Made by a program: the position numbers and the translations under genes. From NCBI GenBank assembly GCA_028684915.1, contig JAQUEZ010000024.1, positions 1 to 51,201 on the forward strand: a stretch of DNA of 51,201 bases, written 5' to 3'. Each line of letters starts with the position of its first letter. The stretch's first letter is position 1. The notes below the pieces were generated by a model. The model saw only the letters and a list, made by a program, of their open reading frames with translations, did not search any database and was not told the DNA's origin. This document shows, one piece after another, positions 26,901 through 33,687 of the stretch. The DNA is from Desulfobulbus sp. Lineage in GTDB: Bacteria; Desulfobacterota; Desulfobulbia; Desulfobulbales; Desulfobulbaceae.

Positions 26901-27116
26901 ACAGACATGACCATGCCCGGCCTGACCGGAAAAGAGTTGGCTGAGGAGATATTGGCACTGCGGCCGCAAATTCCGGTTGTATTATGTACCGGATTCAGTG
27001 AATTCATCGATTCACATCAGGCCGAAGAACAGGGAATCCGTGCCTTTGTGCAAAAACCGTATACAGTGGCCCAAATAGGAAGAATTATTCAGCAGATCCT
27101 GGAAAGGAAAAACTGA
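20880..27116 (+). CDS. Giant hybrid sensor: pseudokinase, AAA ATPase, GAF, two PAS, histidine kinase, receiver
   Basis: This protein has 2078 residues counted from ATG 20880. Domain order is a degenerate Ser/Thr kinase (about 60-245), an AAA/AfsR-like ATPase (GYSGIGKTS at 299-307, Walker B LVLFLDDLQWAD near 425), a long helical TPR-like region (about 600-1270) and GAF (about 1283-1437). PAS1 (1455-1570), PAS2 (1580-1692), the dimerisation and phosphoacceptor helix (His1716 in IAHDFNNIL), the ATPase domain with DTGQGM and GKGTGLGL, and a receiver with Asp2009 follow. The kinase keeps YMSPERI and DYRADLYSLG but lacks the N-lobe Lys region. Its catalytic loop reads HGSLTP, without Asp. It is therefore a pseudokinase in the class annotated as trifunctional kinase/ATPase/sensor histidine kinase. 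No membrane segment is present. A GTG at 20874 is an alternative start. Confidence 0.9.
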   Translation: MLEIHQLKRLVSEPKSGALFECLILSPTLRTSFIASRNRSFLYSPRSGAPPLINSKQSNALEASTAFPLKAVTFLPLAIRVAAALDGWHSGGVPHGSLTPGQILVPSDPSGEILLIEQRGTRHNQGNIVGYTPLAGVQDPLAYMSPERIRGLGQAVDYRADLYSLGAIFYEMLAGQTPFQASDPLEWAHCHIARLPESPISIDPDLPRPLADIVMKLLHKTVEERYQSAAGLKRDLEFCLDQWRAKGVWESFPLGATDAANQLYIPHRLYGREQDIEKMIQSFERVATSGCPELVLISGYSGIGKTSLVWELFRPVVHRHGFFLRGKFDQLNRNIPYSTLIEAFEELVRRLLTKEEHNLAQWRGRLQQALGMNGQLIVDIIPQLELIVGHQPPVPEMPVREAENRFRTVFLRFIDVFAQKNHPLVLFLDDLQWADSASLGLLEYIFTQQRTHALLIIGAYRDNEVDPNHPLRHSLDTITLSGREIRTIHLQPLSHAHLCQLLADTLHADHAHVDSLARLIYEKTIGNAFFSIQLLKTLHGEQLLKVDNGSRNWLWDIKAIQAKGYADNVVDLMVGNLKKLRPETQRLLQAASCIGNSFHLADLASISRYSEEKVREILREAMQTSLLHFYPMEDTYSFLHDRIQQSAYSLIPPNQRQTTHLEIGRRMLANLPQEAIEERIFDIVNQFNLGSTALMDRDERYRIAQLNLIAGHRSNASSAYDLALTSFAQGTRLTDEAGWETHYALMYNLRKELAVALYVNSDYAESQHQIDILLQRTQTDLQRAELLNILIIEYTLTGRYHDALQTGKEGLLLLGVKVSLDRASEELSAQLEVYREILGERTIESLAEEPEMTDPEKRIALELLSNMVVPARYTDNTLFALVSLLNVNHSLRYGPTPKSTVGYTSFGMFLNSVKHQFKEAYAFGNLALRIGERFKSPAQTCQACFMLGHYLSHWVEPLEQSDAFNNQGIAAGLASGEMQWTGYIQAYKLFQPFYRGRELKLLRDEAPDLLSFTGKTSNQWASDTLRGFQLIIDALMQSDCRGLLVVPEGSEAAIVDERDYLMACEANRSFGALGRYQVLKVQLLHLYGRLPEARKAMTAAEGLLGYYSSSVSVPALCFHSSLVLAASYDQASTSVQNEIVATLEHNLARFQLWVAHSPDNFTPLNRLIEAEYARITGKELIAAKLFDQAILEAAARNVMQYEALANETAARFFLHNGLATAAEPYLIRARAGYQRWGAAGKVRQMERQFPWLKENRNGKVGNGAWPNGVGTMDALAVVKASQAISQEIVLSNLATILMRTVLEHAGAQRGFLLCEHDGMPMVEAEAWVDGANITIHQPEHIQEPNEMDLPLSVLNYVLRSHEVVLVDDASSGQRFQNDPYISKTRPRSLLCLPILRQTRLIGILYLENNLVRGAFSKDRIVALEVLAAQAAISLENAELYKEREKVEAALRNSESKYKTLFDHSGAALMFIEEDMSISMVNKEFESLFGYRREEVEGKLPWTELVATPDDLERMISYHQLRRSNPGMAPQGYECRVRHRQGTVLDVVATVTMLPGTRQSLAAVLDMSERKRVETEHLRLVTAIEQIDEAVFITDTDFTILYANPAFERMCGYDRHEIIGLSTRRLEHNKHERGFYQGIRRALGNGTVWSGQMTCTRKDGSSYEAEVVASPVFDKQGHIINFVGTHKDVTHELKLEEELRQAQKMEAIGTLAGGIAHDFNNILTSIMGNAEMIHNNLPPGTRDQQRLQHLLTACNRAADLVQQILTFSRKTKAERNPIHLVPIVKETVKLLRSTLPTTIAIRFSLASDLDTDTVLADPTQIHQILMNLATNAAHTIGPNTGILEIALTSLEVNGPTGLIVPGLAARSYLCLSVSDTGQGMEPAVVQRIFEPYFTTKDVGKGTGLGLAVVKGIVDSYKGGITVDSVPGCGTTFRIFFQPAQVWEETVAPEPILQPTGRGRILLVDDEEVLVQLGIDVLTSLGYEVEGSSNSQEALQRFRDRPDDFDLLLTDMTMPGLTGKELAEEILALRPQIPVVLCTGFSEFIDSHQAEEQGIRAFVQKPYTVAQIGRIIQQILERKN

Positions 27117-27464
27117 ACCTTGGTATTGTCATCAGGTTTGTGGCAGTGGGCTAGGCAAGGCGTTGCGAGGTAACAAGGAAAGGGTATTGGTAGAATAGGG
27201 ATGAATCCGGCTGATCCCTGATGGGGTCTCCGATTAGGTGGCGTAGATTTATTGTAAAAGCGGAGATTTTTCCCACTGGTCGTCATCACGGCTAAGGGTG
27301 AAACACCCGAGATAAAGATGTTGAAACGATCATTCTTTTATCACGAAGAATCAGCATGTTAACTGCAAAATCGTTTTTCGCCTTTTCTGTTACTAATTTG
27401 CTGATTTTCCGATGATTTTACAAATACTTTTCAACACACTTTACATGTGTATAAGGAGGAGACT
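27117..27464. other. 348-bp intergenic region before the small orphan gene
   Basis: No coding frame of interest on either strand. The last 100 bases are AT-rich and end in the strong Shine-Dalgarno AAGGAGGA at 27453-27460. No clear terminator follows the giant kinase gene and no repeat copy was recognised here. Confidence 0.5.
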
Positions 27465-27620
27465 ATGAACCAAATTCAGGAAATGGACTGGGCTGAGGAT
27501 TGTTGGCATGGACATACCGGCATGGATAGCGCCAATGATTATTGCATTGTCGATGAAAAAGGCAAGAAAAAGCAGGGAGAAGAACCTGAGCCGGAGAAGA
27601 AAGAGCCTGGCGATAAGTAA
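27465..27620 (+). CDS. Small 51-residue acidic orphan protein
   Basis: A short frame begins at ATG 27465 with an excellent AAGGAGGA Shine-Dalgarno sequence 4 bases upstream and ends at TAA 27618-27620. The first half is rich in Trp, His, Cys and Asp (MDWAEDCWHGHTGMDSAND followed by YC). The second half is a charged, low-complexity Lys/Glu/Pro tail (EKGKKKQGEEPEPEKKEPG). Two Cys and two His in the N-terminal half could bind metal, which is inference. I do not recognise the family. It stands alone, convergent with lpxB, 45 bp away. Confidence 0.65.
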   Translation: MNQIQEMDWAEDCWHGHTGMDSANDYCIVDEKGKKKQGEEPEPEKKEPGDK

Positions 27621-27665
27621 GATATCTGCCATTCGCCCGTGATTTTTTTTTAGGCAGCAGTCGCT

Positions 27666-28814
27666 TCAGTTGTTACTGCCAAGGACGGTCAAGGCCACCT
27701 GGGCGGTCCGCTTGGAGGCCCCAGGACCGCCGAGACGCTTACAGACCTCAACAAAGCCATCCACCATGGCACTGCGTTGAGGCGACGGCCCGATAAGAGG
27801 CGATAGCTCAGAGGCAATCCGCTCCGGAGTGACCTCATCCTGGAGCAATTCGGGGATGATCTCGCGCTCGGCAATGAGGTTGACCAGGGAAAAGAAGCGT
27901 ATACCGCGGATGAGTAGTCGACCCAATTTGTAGGTCAGCGGCGTGACCCGGTAGGTGGCCACGGAGGGAACGCCAAGAATGGCCAACTCCAAAAGCACCG
28001 TGCCCGAGGCCGCCACGGCTGCGTCACAGGCGGCCATCATTGAGTAACGGTCCTCGGTGATGACGCGGATGTCGAACTGTTGCTCTGCCTCTTTGAGGCC
28101 ATGGGCCTCGAGCAGTCCACGGTCAATGGTCGGCGCCTGGGGCAAGAGAAAGGTGAGGTTGGGCTCCTTCTCGGCAAGCAGTGTTGCGGCTTTGAGGAAA
28201 TCGGGCAGGAGTGAGGTGATCTCCTTGCTGCGGCTACCCGGTAAGAGGCCGACCAGACGTCGGTCCGGTCCGATCCCCAACGATTGACGAAACGCTTCGG
28301 CACTCTTCTGGGGGCGAACCGAATCGAGCAGCGGGTGGCCGACAAAATCGACCTCATAGCCGTACCCTGCGTAAAAGGCCTGCTCAAAGGGGAGGATGAC
28401 CGCCACCCGGTCGGTGAGGCGGGCGATTTTGTGGACCCGGCTTTTGCGCCAGGCCCAGATCTGGGGGCTGATGTAGTAGAATACCGGAATCCCCAGCTTC
28501 TTGGCCTGTTTCGCCAAAAGCAGGTTGAAATCCGGATAGTCGATCAGGATCAGGAGGCTGGGGCGGCGACCGCGCATGCGCCCGATCAGAGCCCGGCGGG
28601 CGGCGAAGATATCGCCCAAATGGCTTATAACCTCAAAGGCTCCCACTACCGCGATTTTGGACGCATCGCAGAGCAGCTCCACCCCGGCGCGTTCAAGTTC
28701 GATCCCGCCCATTCCGGAGAAATGTACCTCCGGCAGGCTTTCTCGCATGGCCCGTACCAAATTGGCCCCGTGCAAATCACCCGAGGCCTCTCCAGCCACT
28801 ATCATTATTTCCAT
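27666..28814 (-). CDS. lpxB: Lipid-A-disaccharide synthase
   Basis: This 382-residue GT19 glycosyltransferase begins MEIMIVAGEASGDLHGANLV, the hallmark N terminus of LpxB. Further signatures are FSGMGGIELERAGVELL, LIDYPDFNLLLAKQAKK, YYISPQIWAWRKSRV, FVGHPLLDSV, GLLPGSRSKEI and ATYRVTPLTY. It joins UDP-diacylglucosamine to lipid X to make the lipid A disaccharide at the inner membrane. ATG 28814 is preferred because AGGA lies 6 bases upstream. An in-frame ATG at 28829 would add five residues. It follows the Gfo/Idh/MocA gene at a gap of under 30 bp, so the two are one transcript. Confidence 0.95.
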   Translation of the reverse strand: MEIMIVAGEASGDLHGANLVRAMRESLPEVHFSGMGGIELERAGVELLCDASKIAVVGAFEVISHLGDIFAARRALIGRMRGRRPSLLILIDYPDFNLLLAKQAKKLGIPVFYYISPQIWAWRKSRVHKIARLTDRVAVILPFEQAFYAGYGYEVDFVGHPLLDSVRPQKSAEAFRQSLGIGPDRRLVGLLPGSRSKEITSLLPDFLKAATLLAEKEPNLTFLLPQAPTIDRGLLEAHGLKEAEQQFDIRVITEDRYSMMAACDAAVAASGTVLLELAILGVPSVATYRVTPLTYKLGRLLIRGIRFFSLVNLIAEREIIPELLQDEVTPERIASELSPLIGPSPQRSAMVDGFVEVCKRLGGPGASKRTAQVALTVLGSNN

Positions 28815-28843
28815 AGCCTGTCCTGGCATCGTTTTACTGCTGC

Positions 28844-29851
28844 TCAGTGGTGACCGAGGAAGGCCAGCAGATCCGAGCGCCCTTCCTCCACCAGGATCTG
28901 TTCGACATGCTTGCAGTTCTCCTGAATCTGCTCGACCACCTGCAGGGCCACATCCAGGGCGCGGCGGCCCTGTTCGCCGGTGACCTGCGGCAGGCTGCGG
29001 TCGCGGACATGCTCGATGAAGTCGCGCAGCTCCAGTTCCAGGGCATCCTGATCCTGGAAACCGGATTTGCTGATCTCCGGCACCGGAATGGCACCGGGGG
29101 CTCCCGGCTTGAGACGCACCGACATGACCTCCTTCTTGCCGAAATCCACCGACAGGTACTGGCCGGGCTGGAATATGCGCATCCGCCGCATGTTGTCCAT
29201 GGAGATGCGGCTGACGGTGATGTTGGCGGTACAGCCGTTGGCAAAAATCAGGCGGGCGTTGGCAATATCGGTCAGTTTGGTGACCACCGGCGAGCCAGCG
29301 GTGAGGATGGAGACGATTGGCGCCTTGACGATGGAAAGCACGATATCGATATCGTGGATCATCAGATCAAGGACCACATCCACGTCCGTACCCCGGTCCT
29401 TGAACACGGCAATGCGGTGGGCTTCGATGAACAGGGGGTGGGTGAGCAGGGGCTGCATCGCCAGCACCGCTGGGTTAAAGCGTTCGAGATGCCCCACCTG
29501 GAGAATGCGTTTGTGCTCCTTGGCAAGTGCAATCAGGTCGTCGGCTTCTCCCAGGGTGGTGGTGATCGGTTTCTCCACCATCACGTCGACCCGTGCCTGC
29601 AGGCAGGCCTTGGCCACCTCGTGGTGGAGGCTGGTCGGCACCGCAATCGAGACCGCATCCACCTTGGGCAGTAATGCAAGGTAATCGCTGTAGGCTTGGG
29701 TGCCTACCTCCTCGGCGACCTGTTTGGCACGTGCAGGATCGGCATCCGCCACTCCGACGAGTTCCACGTTTTCCATGGCCGCATACTTCTGGGCGTGGAA
29801 ACGTCCGAGATAGCCAACCCCAATAACTGCAACCTTCACTGTCGTACTCAT
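28844..29851 (-). CDS. Gfo/Idh/MocA family NAD(P)-dependent dehydrogenase
   Basis: This 335-residue oxidoreductase has an N-terminal Rossmann fold (VAVIGVGYLGRFHA, Gly-rich loop at about 10-16), the family motif VEKPITTT near residue 96, and a C-terminal beta-sheet domain with DLMIHDIDIVLS. The position directly before lpxB resembles the gnnA gene of some bacteria, where GnnA oxidises the 3-position of UDP-GlcNAc so that GnnB can aminate it for amide-linked lipid A. No gnnB-like aminotransferase is visible in the window. The substrate assignment is therefore a hypothesis, and only the dehydrogenase fold is secure. AAGGA lies 5 bases before the ATG. Confidence 0.88.
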   Translation of the reverse strand: MSTTVKVAVIGVGYLGRFHAQKYAAMENVELVGVADADPARAKQVAEEVGTQAYSDYLALLPKVDAVSIAVPTSLHHEVAKACLQARVDVMVEKPITTTLGEADDLIALAKEHKRILQVGHLERFNPAVLAMQPLLTHPLFIEAHRIAVFKDRGTDVDVVLDLMIHDIDIVLSIVKAPIVSILTAGSPVVTKLTDIANARLIFANGCTANITVSRISMDNMRRMRIFQPGQYLSVDFGKKEVMSVRLKPGAPGAIPVPEISKSGFQDQDALELELRDFIEHVRDRSLPQVTGEQGRRALDVALQVVEQIQENCKHVEQILVEEGRSDLLAFLGHH

Positions 29852-29899
29852 AAAAATCCTTTATTGTTCCCGGCTGGGACCGCAAATGACGGTCTGCAC

Positions 29900-30607
29900 T
29901 CAAATGCCGAGATACGCTTTTTGTATAGCGGTATTGCTAAGCAGCGCTGCTGCCTGATCCTGCATAACCACACGACCGTTTTCCAGTACATACCCCCGGT
30001 GGGCCACCTGCAAGGCAAGGTTGGCATTTTGTTCCACAAGGAAGATGGTCGTGCGTTGTTCATTGTTGATGGTTTGAATGATCTCAAATATTTGCCTGGT
30101 TACCAGCGGGGCCAGCCCCATGGATGGTTCATCCAAGAGCAATAACCGTGGCCGGGCCATGAGGGCGCGGCTGATCGCCAACATCTGCTGCTCACCGCCG
30201 GAGAGGTTGCCGCCGGGCTGGTTGCGTCGCTTGGCCAGGATCGGGAACAACTGATACATGGCATCACGATCATTATTGATCCCCTTGTTATCCTTGCGGA
30301 GAAAGGCGCCCATATCCAGGTTCTCGGCCACGCTTAAATCCGGGAAGATGTGCCGTCCTTCGGGTACCTGGCTGAGCCCGAGTTTGACGATGCCATCCGC
30401 TACCATACCGGTAATATCTCGGCCCTCAAAGCGAATCGATCCCTTGCGCGGTGGAATAATGCCGCTAATCGCCATCAGGGTTGTGGATTTCCCCGCCCCG
30501 TTGGCACCGATCAGAGTGATGATTTCCCCTTGACTGACGGTGAGGCTCACGCCGTGGAGCGCTTGGATGTTGCCGTAAAAAACATCGATATTCTCAAGCT
30601 CAAGCAT
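29900..30607 (-). CDS. livF: Branched-chain amino acid ABC transporter ATPase
   Basis: This 235-residue ATPase has Walker A GANGAGKST, signature LSGGEQQMLAISRAL, Walker B RLLLLDEPSMGL and the switch His region FLVEQNANLAL. The combination with an adjacent LivG-like ATPase and the short length identifies LivF. It energises import of leucine, isoleucine and valine or related amides from the periplasm. Its 5' end overlaps livG by 8 bases, indicating tight coupling in the livK-H-M-G-F operon. Nothing is unusual. Confidence 0.93.
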   Translation of the reverse strand: MLELENIDVFYGNIQALHGVSLTVSQGEIITLIGANGAGKSTTLMAISGIIPPRKGSIRFEGRDITGMVADGIVKLGLSQVPEGRHIFPDLSVAENLDMGAFLRKDNKGINNDRDAMYQLFPILAKRRNQPGGNLSGGEQQMLAISRALMARPRLLLLDEPSMGLAPLVTRQIFEIIQTINNEQRTTIFLVEQNANLALQVAHRGYVLENGRVVMQDQAAALLSNTAIQKAYLGI

Positions 30608-31400
30608 GGACGTTCTCCTCCCCGAGGTAGGCCTTGATCACCGCCGGATTGTAGCGTACCTCTTCCGGGGTACCTTCGGCGATTTTTCGGCCATAGTCCA
30701 TGACAAAAATATGATCCGAGAGGGACATCACCAGCTTCATGTCGTGCTCGATCAACAAAATGGATAAACCATCCGCCTTTATCGAGGTGATCAGATCGTC
30801 GAGTTCCAGGGTCTCCTGCGGATTCATCCCTGCTGCCGGCTCATCGAGTAGCAGCAGGGATGGTTCCGTGGCCAATGCCCGGGCAATTTCCAACCGTCGC
30901 TGTGCCCCGTAGGGAAGGTTCTTGGCAAAGGTATTGGCCTGATCCGCCAAGCCGATTCGTTCCAATAAAGCAAAGCTTGTGCCAACGATATTCTCTTCTT
31001 CACGTACCGTGGCCGGATTACGCATGATGGCGCCGAGGATTTTGGCGTGGGTGCGGCAGTGGCGGCCGATCATTACATTCTCGAGCACGCTCATGTTAGG
31101 AAAAAGGCGGATGTTTTGGAAGGTGCGTGCCAGGCCGAGTTCGGTGATTCGGTTGGGCTTGAGGCCGTTGATCCGCTTGGCTTTTTTTCCGGCTCTGGCG
31201 AGAAGAATATTGCCGGCCGTTGGCGTGTACATGCCGGTGAGACAGTTGAAAAAGGTGGTTTTACCGGCGCCGTTGGGACCGATCAATGCCGATATTTCAC
31301 CAGGATTGATAGAGAGCTCAACCTGATCCAGGGCACGGATACCGCCAAAATCCATGGTCAGGCCTTGAATGGAGAGCAATGGGTTCATGGGCTGTGTCAA
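30600..31400 (-). CDS. livG: Branched-chain amino acid ABC transporter ATPase
   Basis: This 266-residue ATPase has Walker A GPNGAGKTT, the LivG-type signature LPYGAQRRLEIARAL, Walker B LLLLDEPAAGMNP and switch EHDMKLVMSLSDHI. The long insertion after Walker A (TPTAGNILLARAGKKAKRIN) and the C-terminal YNPAVIKAYLGE tail are typical of LivG. It pairs with LivF as the nucleotide-binding heterodimer of the importer. It overlaps livF by 8 bases and starts 12 bp after the livM stop. Confidence 0.93.
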   Translation of the reverse strand: MTQPMNPLLSIQGLTMDFGGIRALDQVELSINPGEISALIGPNGAGKTTFFNCLTGMYTPTAGNILLARAGKKAKRINGLKPNRITELGLARTFQNIRLFPNMSVLENVMIGRHCRTHAKILGAIMRNPATVREEENIVGTSFALLERIGLADQANTFAKNLPYGAQRRLEIARALATEPSLLLLDEPAAGMNPQETLELDDLITSIKADGLSILLIEHDMKLVMSLSDHIFVMDYGRKIAEGTPEEVRYNPAVIKAYLGEENVHA

Positions 31401-31412
31401 ATTTGCAACAGT

Positions 31413-32624
31413 TTAACGTTTGAGTGTGTACGTTCGGCGCACCGTGGAAATTATACCCTGGGGACGGAAGATCATCATTACCACCAGAATGGCACCGAAA
31501 GCGAGCATACGATAGTCGGCAACGGCTCGGAGGTATTCGGGCAAAAGGATGAGGATCAGAGCGCCGATGATGACGCCGATGATGGAGCCCATGCCGCCAA
31601 GGACCACGATACAGAGGATGATCGCCGATTCGAGAAAGGTGAAACTCTTCGGACTCACGTAGGTTTTTTGCGCCGCAAAAAAGACCCCGGCCATGCCTGC
31701 CCAAAAGGCTCCCAGGGCAAAGGCGGTGAGTTTGGTCCGGGTCTTGTCGATGCCCATGGCCTGGCAGGCGATGTCGTCCTCGCGGAGGGCAAACCAAGCT
31801 CGACCGATGCGGGAGTTCTGCAGCCGATTGACCACGAAGATGGTAAAGGCCACCATCAACATCATCAGGTAGTAGGTGTAGGTGATCGATTGATCCAGGC
31901 TCAAATCCATGCCGAAAAAGCCAGGCCGGGGAATGTTGGAGATGCCGCTTGGGCCCTGGGAAAATTCACTCCAGTTTTCCAGCACCAAGCGGATAATCTC
32001 GCCGAACCCCAAGGTGACAATGGCCAGATAATCGCCTCGCAAACGCAGTACCGGAAAACCGAGCAAAATGCCGAATAGAGCCGCCAGCAGACCTCCCACC
32101 GGGAGAACGGTCCAGAAGCCAAGACCGAAGTGAAGGTTGAGCAGGGCGTAGCTGTAGGCACCCACGGCGTAGAAGGCCACGTAACCGAGATCGAGCAACC
32201 CGGCCACACCGACCACGATATTCAGGCCCAGACCAAGCACCACATACATCAGGGCCGTGGTCATGATCGTGGTCTGGTAGGTGGAGAATTGGGTCGGAAA
32301 GATGAGAAGGAACAGCACTCCCACGAAAAGCAGGGGTAGGTACACCGCACGGGTTTGCAGGTGGTGCCCAATTACTCTCCATGGGGAGATGGTCTCTTCG
32401 GTACTGCTCCTGCTCTGTTCCCTTTGCCGGGCAAGTATCGTCTGGCCGATGCGAGAGAGCAGGGAAAACACAAAGCTGATTCCGCCTACCCAGAACATGT
32501 TGGACCAGCGCCAGAGGATGGTGTTTTCAAGGGTGTTGACCTTTATCACCAGCAGAGGAAAGGTCAAAAACATGAACCAGAGACCGATGAGGATCGCTTG
32601 GCGGATATCTTTTAGGCACAGCAT
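31413..32624 (-). CDS. livM: Branched-chain amino acid ABC transporter permease LivM
   Basis: This 403-residue membrane protein has an extra N-terminal region of about 110 residues with its own helices before the core permease. The core includes VVLGLGLNIVVGVAGLLDLG and the EAA-like loop ALREDDIACQAMGIDKTRTKLTAFALGAFWAG, diagnostic for LivM. The C terminus ends ILVVMMIFRPQGI, as expected. It forms the channel together with LivH. The order livH-livM-livG-livF is the common one. Confidence 0.93.
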   Translation of the reverse strand: MLCLKDIRQAILIGLWFMFLTFPLLVIKVNTLENTILWRWSNMFWVGGISFVFSLLSRIGQTILARQREQSRSSTEETISPWRVIGHHLQTRAVYLPLLFVGVLFLLIFPTQFSTYQTTIMTTALMYVVLGLGLNIVVGVAGLLDLGYVAFYAVGAYSYALLNLHFGLGFWTVLPVGGLLAALFGILLGFPVLRLRGDYLAIVTLGFGEIIRLVLENWSEFSQGPSGISNIPRPGFFGMDLSLDQSITYTYYLMMLMVAFTIFVVNRLQNSRIGRAWFALREDDIACQAMGIDKTRTKLTAFALGAFWAGMAGVFFAAQKTYVSPKSFTFLESAIILCIVVLGGMGSIIGVIIGALILILLPEYLRAVADYRMLAFGAILVVMMIFRPQGIISTVRRTYTLKR

Positions 32625-32637
32625 GTAGGGCCCCTCC

Positions 32638-33540
32638 TCAGACCTTTTCCACCGTGGCCTTGCCGAGCAAACCGGCAGGACGGAAGGTAAGGATCAGCAC
32701 GAGCAGGGAAAAGGCGAACACATCTTCATAATCGCTGCTGACATAGCCAGTGGCAAAGGCCTCGGTGAGACCGAGAATATAGCTCCCCAAAACCGCGCCG
32801 GGGATGGAGCCGATACCACCGAGCACGGCGGCAGTGAAGGCCTTGATGCCGGCTATAAAGCCGATAGAGAAGTTGATTTGGCCGACATGAGAAGCAATCA
32901 ATAAACCGCCAAGGGCAGCGAGTCCGCTTCCGATGACAAAGGTGATCGAGATGATGCGATCGACATTAATCCCGAGTAACAAGGCCATTTTCTGATCCTG
33001 GGCCGTGGCACGCATGGCTTTGCCGGTGCGGGAATATTTAATCAAAAGCATTAACAGGAGCATGACCACGGCCGAGACAACGAGGATGGCCAGGTCGGTG
33101 GAGCCGACAATGGCGGCATAGGGCTCGAGAAATTCAAAATCAGGAATCAGAGTGGGGAAAGGGAGGAAATCCGGAGTTTGCGCCAAACGAACGTAGTTCT
33201 GCAGAAAGATCGACATGCCGATAGCCGAGATCAGTGGGGAGAGGCGCGGCGCATCCCGCAGAGGTCGGTAGGCGATCCGTTCCACGGTATACCCGTAAGC
33301 CGCAGCCCAGATGGTGGCGGCCAGGGCGGCCAGTACCAGGATGGCGGGCAGGGGCAGGCCGAGGATGGAGAGCACCGAGGAGACGATCAAGGCGGTGAAG
33401 GCGCCGATCATGTAGATCTCGCCGTGGGCGAAATTGATCAGGCCGATGATCCCGTAGACCATGGTGTACCCAAGAGCGATCAGGGCATAGATGGATCCAC
33501 GGGTCAGACCGCTGAATATGAGTTCAATAAAATAATCCAT
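32638..33540 (-). CDS. livH: Branched-chain amino acid ABC transporter permease LivH
   Basis: This 300-residue permease begins MDYFIELIFSGLTRGSIYAL, the usual LivH N terminus. The signature LGYTMVYGIIGLINFAHGEI and the cytoplasmic loop MRATAQDQKMALLLGINVDR are present, and it ends ILTFRPAGLLGKATVEKV. The frame is open to 33666, but the extra 42 residues are Phe/Tyr-rich and unlike the family, so ATG 33540 is chosen. It lies 13 bp before livM. The 147-bp gap to livK has no obvious terminator. Confidence 0.93.
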   Translation of the reverse strand: MDYFIELIFSGLTRGSIYALIALGYTMVYGIIGLINFAHGEIYMIGAFTALIVSSVLSILGLPLPAILVLAALAATIWAAAYGYTVERIAYRPLRDAPRLSPLISAIGMSIFLQNYVRLAQTPDFLPFPTLIPDFEFLEPYAAIVGSTDLAILVVSAVVMLLLMLLIKYSRTGKAMRATAQDQKMALLLGINVDRIISITFVIGSGLAALGGLLIASHVGQINFSIGFIAGIKAFTAAVLGGIGSIPGAVLGSYILGLTEAFATGYVSSDYEDVFAFSLLVLILTFRPAGLLGKATVEKV

Positions 33541-33687
33541 GGAATACAAATAACGCCGGAGGGAGTAGCCACCGGTGGCTGGAGAAAAGAGACTCAAGCT
33601 ATAAATATATACCCTCGTAAAAACTACAAAACAAAATGCCTGAAACCGGCAAGCGATTCCAGGCATTCAAACTGTGCGTACAATGGG

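Noticed and set aside
28847..29674. A 275-codon plus-strand open frame antisense to the Gfo/Idh/MocA gene
   Set aside because: The dehydrogenase has a clear Rossmann motif and start site. The antisense frame has neither.
31047..32078. A 343-codon plus-strand open frame antisense to livG and livM
   Set aside because: The His/Gly/Asp-rich composition without motifs is a shadow of the liv genes.
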